Shown here piece after piece: positions 6,204 to 9,456 of a stretch of DNA of 9,456 bases (within the stretch, counting starts at the first letter, position 1; each line of letters begins with the position of its first letter). The notes beneath the pieces were generated by a model. The model did not search any database, was not told the origin of the DNA, and saw only the letters and a program-made list of their open reading frames with translations. This DNA comes from Planctomycetaceae bacterium (GTDB lineage: Bacteria > Planctomycetota > Planctomycetia > Pirellulales > Thermoguttaceae): NCBI GenBank assembly GCA_031283515.1, contig JAITBS010000068.1:1-9456 (forward strand), written 5' to 3'. Both the position numbers and the translations under genes were made by a program.

Positions 6204-6218
6204 TGGCATGGAAAATGC
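6204..6218 (+). promoter_or_regulatory. Sigma-54 (RpoN) promoter for the amt-P-II fusion gene
   Basis: TGGCAT-N5-ATGC fits the consensus TGGCAC-N5-TTGC. The invariant GG (6205-6206) and GC (6217-6218) have exactly the required spacing, and two of the ten defined bases differ. The start site would lie near 6230, about 67 bases before the ATG. Sigma-54 control of ammonium transporters is well established in many bacteria, which supports the call. Confidence 0.6.
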
Positions 6219-6284
6219 CTTTAGTTAGGTAATTGAAATTTAGCCGCGAAGCGGTTGAGTGTTTTTGGATCAACCCCAACAAAA

Positions 6285-6288
6285 GGAG
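6285..6288 (+). promoter_or_regulatory. Shine-Dalgarno site deciding the amt start
   Basis: AAAAGGAG ends 8 bases before the ATG at 6297. The open frame runs further back to a TTG at 6255 that has no SD, so the ATG is preferred. Confidence 0.7.
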
Positions 6289-6296
6289 ATTATGTC

Positions 6297-8144
6297 ATGC
6301 CGTTACTTGAGTTTTTTTTGCCGATCTTTGCACAAGCCGATTCAGCAATCGAAGTTGTTGAAAGTGTTTCGGAAACAGTTGCAGAGGTTGCCGACAAATT
6401 TTCGTCTGTGGACACCATTTGGGTTCTTCTTGGAGCCGCTCTGGTGTTCTTTATGCACCCAGGATTCACAATGGTAGAAGCAGGTTTTACCCGTGCTAAA
6501 AATACGGGTAATATCGTTATGAAAAACGTGTTGACATTCGCACTCGGCACGATTTTCTTTACTATTGTTGGTTTCGGAATTATGTTCGCTCCCGGAATGA
6601 ATCTTTCCAGCGAAACCGTTTCGCCTTATTTTGGCGGAATCGACTTATTTTCAAGCGGAGCCATTGAAAATCAGTACGGAGCCGGAAGTTATCCGGGAGT
6701 TGTTTTTCTGATTTTCCAAACTGTTTTTTGCGCCACATCGGCAACTATTGTTTCAGGAGCTATGGCGGAACGTACAAAATTCAGTACTTATTGTATTTAC
6801 TGTATCGTGTTAAGTGCGTTTGTTTATCCTGTTTCCGGACACTGGGTTTGGGGCGGCGGTTGGTTAGCCGAAAAGGGGTTTCACGATTTTGCCGGCTCAA
6901 CTGTTGTTCACATGGTTGGCGGTTTATCAGCGTTTATTGGAGCTGCATTTCTTGGTCCTCGGCTTGGGAAATACACAAAAGACGGCAAACCGCGTGCGAT
7001 TCTTGGCAGTAACCTTGCACTTGGTTGTTTGGGAGTGTTGATTCTCTGGTTTGGCTGGTTCGGATTTAACGGTGCTTCAACCGTTTGCGCCACCGGAGAC
7101 GGAGTATTGACTTCGATGGGCAGTATTTTTGTGACGACGAACCTTGCGGCTTCTGTTGGTGCTGCGGTAACCATGCTTATAACTTGGGCTCGTTACGGCA
7201 AGCCGGATGTATCGATGACATTGAACGGCGTATTAGCCGGTCTTGTTGGAATTACGGCATGTTGTGATGTTGTCAGTCCGATTGGAGCGGCGATTGTCGG
7301 AACACTTTCTGCCGTATTTCTTGTCATTGGTATTGAATTTATTGATAAGGTTCTTCATATTGACGATCCGGTTGGAGCGATTTCTGTTCATGGAGTTTGC
7401 GGAGTGGTGGGAACATTGTGTGTTGGTCTTTTGGCAGATCCGAAAGTCAACGGCGATTTTCATGGTTTACTCTATGGCGGCGGCACTGCTCTTCTTATTA
7501 CGCAAATTATTGGAGTGGTTACTGTTGCCGCATGGATTACAATTACGATGCTTATTCTGTTTGGTATTCTTGGGGCAACGATTGGTTTACGGGTTTCCAA
7601 AGCGGAAGAGCTTGGCGGCTTGGACATTTCCGAACATGGTCTTGCCAGTGCTTATGCGGACTTTAACATAACCGATCAATTACTTGGTATTGTTGCTCAT
7701 GAAGAAGGAAGAGTTCCGCTTGCTCAAGCGGTGACTGTCGAGCATTCTGTACCGAAAACTGTTACCGCCAAACCGCTTGATCCGAGCCATCCTAAATTTT
7801 CAAAGGTGGAGATTATTTGTCGTCAAAACAAATTCGATGATCTCAAATCTGCTTTGAATGCTATTGATATTACCGGTATGACGGTAACACAGGTCATGGG
7901 TTGCGGAATGCAAAAGGGCAGCAGCGAATTTTATCGAGGAGTTCCGATTGACATTCAATTGTTACCGAAGGTGCGTGTTGAAGTTGTTGTTACTAAAGTT
8001 CCGGTAGGTTTGGTAATTGAAACGGCAAAGAAAGTCTTGTACACCGGTAACATCGGTGACGGTAAGATATTTGTGTACGATGTTGAAAATGTGGTCAAAG
8101 TCCGAACGGGTGCAGAAGGTTACAGTGCATTGCAGGACGAATAA
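6297..8144 (+). CDS. amt: Ammonium transporter (Amt) fused to a C-terminal P-II signalling domain
   Basis: Inner-membrane ammonium channel of 615 residues with a built-in nitrogen sensor. After a short signal-like start (MPLLEFFLPIFAQA), the Amt domain spans about 38-445. Landmarks of E. coli AmtB are all found: the pore histidine pair H205 and H365, D197 (D160), W185 (W148), the phenylalanine gate F144 and F257, and S261 (S219). HVWG-like, FGWFGFNGAS and DDPVGAISVHG segments are typical. A linker of about 50 residues leads to a GlnB/GlnK domain (about 500-612) with QKGSSEFYRG, LPKV, TGNIGDGKIFVYDV and VRTG. In its T-loop the first tyrosine (Y546) is kept, but the uridylylated position (Tyr51 in GlnB) is isoleucine (I551), in YRGVPI. 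Arg38 is Met. Fusions of this kind are known; the P-II part probably gates the channel in cis by binding ATP/ADP and 2-oxoglutarate. Confidence 0.92.
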   Translation: MPLLEFFLPIFAQADSAIEVVESVSETVAEVADKFSSVDTIWVLLGAALVFFMHPGFTMVEAGFTRAKNTGNIVMKNVLTFALGTIFFTIVGFGIMFAPGMNLSSETVSPYFGGIDLFSSGAIENQYGAGSYPGVVFLIFQTVFCATSATIVSGAMAERTKFSTYCIYCIVLSAFVYPVSGHWVWGGGWLAEKGFHDFAGSTVVHMVGGLSAFIGAAFLGPRLGKYTKDGKPRAILGSNLALGCLGVLILWFGWFGFNGASTVCATGDGVLTSMGSIFVTTNLAASVGAAVTMLITWARYGKPDVSMTLNGVLAGLVGITACCDVVSPIGAAIVGTLSAVFLVIGIEFIDKVLHIDDPVGAISVHGVCGVVGTLCVGLLADPKVNGDFHGLLYGGGTALLITQIIGVVTVAAWITITMLILFGILGATIGLRVSKAEELGGLDISEHGLASAYADFNITDQLLGIVAHEEGRVPLAQAVTVEHSVPKTVTAKPLDPSHPKFSKVEIICRQNKFDDLKSALNAIDITGMTVTQVMGCGMQKGSSEFYRGVPIDIQLLPKVRVEVVVTKVPVGLVIETAKKVLYTGNIGDGKIFVYDVENVVKVRTGAEGYSALQDE

Positions 8145-8179
8145 TGTATTAAACAACAACATTCTTTCTTTAGCAGGCT

Positions 8180-8249
8180 GGTTGGCAGGCAACGAATTTC
8201 CGGATCGTTAAAACGCCGTTCGTATAATGGTGTGCCTGCCATACCTTTT
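8180..8249 (+). terminator. Probable terminator structure after amt
   Basis: TGGCAGGCA (8183-8191) pairs perfectly with TGCCTGCCA (8233-8241). GGT and ACC extend the stem to 12 bp past one bulged T. TTTT follows at 8246-8249. The large loop contains a second small stem (ACGA 8192-8195 with TCGT 8205-8208). The position, 35 bases after the stop, fits an intrinsic terminator, but the long loop and short T-run are atypical. Confidence 0.45.
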
Positions 8250-8285
8250 AATATGAAGTTGTTGTGTACTCAATTATTTGACAAG

Positions 8286-8306
8286 TTGCCATGCTCTCAT
8301 TGGCAA
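8286..8306. other. Small hairpin in the amt downstream gap
   Basis: TTGCCA (8286-8291) and TGGCAA (8301-8306) pair around a 9-base loop. No T-run follows. I see no gene in 8145-8602; besides this hairpin the stretch holds only the terminator-like structure and the palindromic repeat. Confidence 0.25.
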
Positions 8307-8350
8307 GCCGATAGAATGATTGGCGTAATAAAAATTGGGTGAAAATGAAA

Positions 8351-8395
8351 TTCGCAAGCGGAGTACTGCCAAAACGGTAATACTCCGCTTGCGAA
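8351..8395. repeat. Palindromic repeat core, copy B
   Basis: The 15-base arms TTCGCAAGCGGAGTA (8351-8365) and TACTCCGCTTGCGAA (8381-8395) pair perfectly, and the loop is capped by TGCC with GGTA. It matches the core of the element at 2808-2915 over its whole length with a few changes. As in that copy, short direct repeats follow on the right (ACGATTC at 8402-8408, 8409-8415 and 8423-8429). The TAGTTAATAGTG-type left flank of copy A is absent. Confidence 0.8.
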
Positions 8396-8602
8396 CTTAC
8401 CACGATTCACGATTCACTACTAACGATTCTCTATAAAAAGTTTCCGAGCGGCAACATCAATTTTGCTCCTAAAATACGGATTCCAAAATTCAAAAAACTG
8501 TCAGTCAGATTTTTTGATGGAGCATTGAAATTTTGTATTTTATTGTGCTGCCGCCCGAAAATGGATTACCGACCTCTTAACTACTCACTCAAAACGACCC
8601 CT

Positions 8603-9262
8603 CTAATTAATCAATTCCCTGACTTCTTCACTCCAAGGACCACTCTGAATTCTTGGGTTAATCCATGCGGCTTGCATTCGGATATATTTTCCTTCATATT
8701 CATCGGAGAAAATGAGGGTGTAATGCAAACGTGTGGAAACAATTGTTTGCCATTGCGTTTCCCCTTCCACAAGGTATTTCAGGACAAAGCCGGCATATTT
8801 TCCATCTTTGAGATATTGAGTTGGTCGTCCGTGTTGCAGGGTCGAAACGTAACCGGTAACATCGTGATGTTGTCCGACCACCGCCGTAAATACCGGTGCT
8901 TCATCAGGTAACGGAATTGGTTGATGGGCGTGCGGGTGCCGCGGTCGCAAACCCATTGCGTCAATTGCCGCATCGGGAACCAGCAAATTCCCTTCCAACG
9001 TATTCACAAACGCCGAAAGGAATTGTTTCAAAGCCACAAACGCCGCATCTTTGGCTTTTGCTGTTGCTTTATTGCGGTATTCTTTGTCGATATTGACCTG
9101 ATACGCCGCCTCCGCAGTCTCTACCAAATCACTAATTTGATCAATCGCCTCCGGCGAAATTTCCCATACTTCAGTATTTTCCGAACAATCGTGGTAAATT
9201 GTTTTCGCCCATGCGAGAAATTCACCGTCTTTTCGAGGCATGAAACCATTTGATTGAGACAT
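8603..9262 (-). CDS. Uncharacterised two-part protein, helical N-terminus and beta-rich C-terminus
   Basis: I do not recognise a function. The 219-residue product starts at the ATG at 9262-9260, chosen because AAGGAG lies 9 bases upstream; a further in-frame ATG at 9304 has no such site. Residues 9-100 are charged and probably helical (PRKDGEFLAWAK..., then a long Ala/Lys-rich helix 47-90). A Pro/His-rich linker (106-123, RPRHPHAHQPIPLPDEAP) joins this to a part likely built of beta strands (124-219), ending in MQAAWINPRIQSGPWSEEV, which recalls the last strands of fibronectin-III-like domains. From memory, hypothetical proteins with the same layout (a P..D..F..W opening and a W.N..G..GPWS ending) recur in gut and environmental bacteria. 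It has no signal peptide, membrane segment or catalytic motif, so it is probably cytoplasmic. A 21-bp repeat array lies directly upstream. Confidence 0.75.
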   Translation of the reverse strand: MSQSNGFMPRKDGEFLAWAKTIYHDCSENTEVWEISPEAIDQISDLVETAEAAYQVNIDKEYRNKATAKAKDAAFVALKQFLSAFVNTLEGNLLVPDAAIDAMGLRPRHPHAHQPIPLPDEAPVFTAVVGQHHDVTGYVSTLQHGRPTQYLKDGKYAGFVLKYLVEGETQWQTIVSTRLHYTLIFSDEYEGKYIRMQAAWINPRIQSGPWSEEVRELIN

Positions 9263-9271
9263 AATAGTAAT

Positions 9272-9277
9272 CTCCTT
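9272..9277 (-). promoter_or_regulatory. Shine-Dalgarno site of the uncharacterised gene
   Basis: AAGGAG on the minus strand, 9 bases before the ATG at 9262. It follows directly after a stretch of nine T (9289-9281, minus sense). It is one of only three clear SD sites in the window. Confidence 0.7.
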
Positions 9278-9304
9278 GTTAAAAAAAAATTGGAAAGGTG
9301 TCAT

Positions 9305-9456
9305 TTGTAGGGCTACAATTGATAAATGTAGGGCTACAATCGGTAATTGTAGGGCTACAATTGGTAATTGTAGGGCTACAATCGGTAAATGTAGGGCTAC
9401 AATCGGTAATTGTAGGGCTACAATCGGTAAATGTAGGGCTACAATCGGTAATTGTA
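9305..9456. repeat. 21-bp tandem array with palindromic units, open at window end
   Basis: Eight consecutive copies start at exact 21-base steps (GTAGGG at 9307, 9328, 9349, 9370, 9391, 9412 and 9433; the eighth, at 9454, is cut by the window end). Each unit holds TGTAGGGCTACAA followed by a spacer of the TCGGTAAW type. In five copies, counting the cut one, the palindrome is complete as TTGTAG-GG-CTACAA; in the others an A replaces the first T. From copy 4 on, T and A forms alternate, a 42-bp higher-order pattern. The array ends about 43 bases before the start codon of the minus-strand gene, so it occupies that gene's promoter region. Confidence 0.9.

Noticed and set aside
6244..6254. CCGC-GAA-GCGG mini-hairpin in the amt leader
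   Set aside because: A 4-bp stem 30 bases before the SD is too small to claim a regulatory role.
6255..6296. TTG at 6255 as the start of the Amt protein
   Set aside because: It would give a more usual signal-peptide length, but it has no SD, while AAAAGGAG sits 8 bases before the ATG at 6297.
8500..8517. Terminator-like ACTGTCAGT followed by TTTTTT
   Set aside because: The palindrome has a one-base centre and cannot form a useful hairpin loop. No plus-strand gene ends nearby.
8525..8911. 128-codon plus-strand open frame
   Set aside because: It lies largely antisense to the better-supported minus-strand gene, has a composition unlike a protein, and no SD.
9305..9456. CRISPR array
   Set aside because: The whole 21-bp unit repeats with only a few variable positions. 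There are no unique spacers of 25-40 bases and no cas genes.
9263..9456. Array as a coding heptapeptide repeat fused to the minus-strand gene
   Set aside because: The frame is open through the array (IVALQLP-like), but a 21-base period keeps four of six frames open by default. The SD before the ATG at 9262 marks a start downstream of the array.

Overview
The window comes from a bacterium with moderately AT-rich DNA and carries five substantial protein genes, one probable leader ORF and an unusually dense set of non-coding repeats. A planctomycete or related PVC lineage fits best. The clues are an OleD-like dehydrogenase, an Amt permease fused to a P-II domain, a membrane-anchored PP2C phosphatase, and genes that mostly lack a Shine-Dalgarno (SD) site. 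This placement is an inference from protein character, not a database match.

Layout. Positions 1-374 hold no intact gene, but frame +3 retains what looks like a decayed ABC-ATPase Walker A segment. A SpoU/TrmH RNA 2'-O-methyltransferase (375-1187) is followed by a hairpin and a good sigma-70-type promoter. These lead into a PP2C Ser/Thr phosphatase with two membrane segments and a helical tail (1441-2709). The 2710-2990 gap holds a long palindromic repeat and two copies of a short dispersed repeat. An OleD-like NAD(P)-dependent dehydrogenase runs on the minus strand (3995-2991). The 732-base gap upstream of it carries a 187-bp MITE-like element, a 43-bp tandem repeat, a third copy of the dispersed repeat, and a strong promoter. 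That promoter drives a 24-codon leader ORF that stops 2 bases before proA (4728-5984). After an intergenic region with three dyads and a sigma-54-type promoter comes an ammonium transporter fused to a C-terminal P-II domain (6297-8144). The 8145-8602 gap has a terminator-like structure and a second copy of the palindromic repeat core. The last gene (9262-8603, minus) encodes an uncharacterised two-part protein. Directly upstream of it is a 21-bp tandem array that runs off the window end.

Function. There is no single large operon. proA (proline synthesis) and amt-glnB (ammonium uptake) are adjacent nitrogen-related genes with separate control: sigma-70 plus probable translational coupling for proA, and sigma-54 for amt. 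The phosphatase, the methyltransferase and the dehydrogenase look like independent housekeeping or accessory units separated by repeats.

Most interesting are (i) the 21-bp palindromic array in front of the uncharacterised gene, (ii) the MITE-like element whose terminal hairpins differ by pairing-preserving changes, (iii) the leader ORF coupled to proA, and (iv) the sigma-54-controlled Amt/P-II fusion that lacks the usual uridylylated tyrosine. I see no tRNA, rRNA, CRISPR array or intact transposase.
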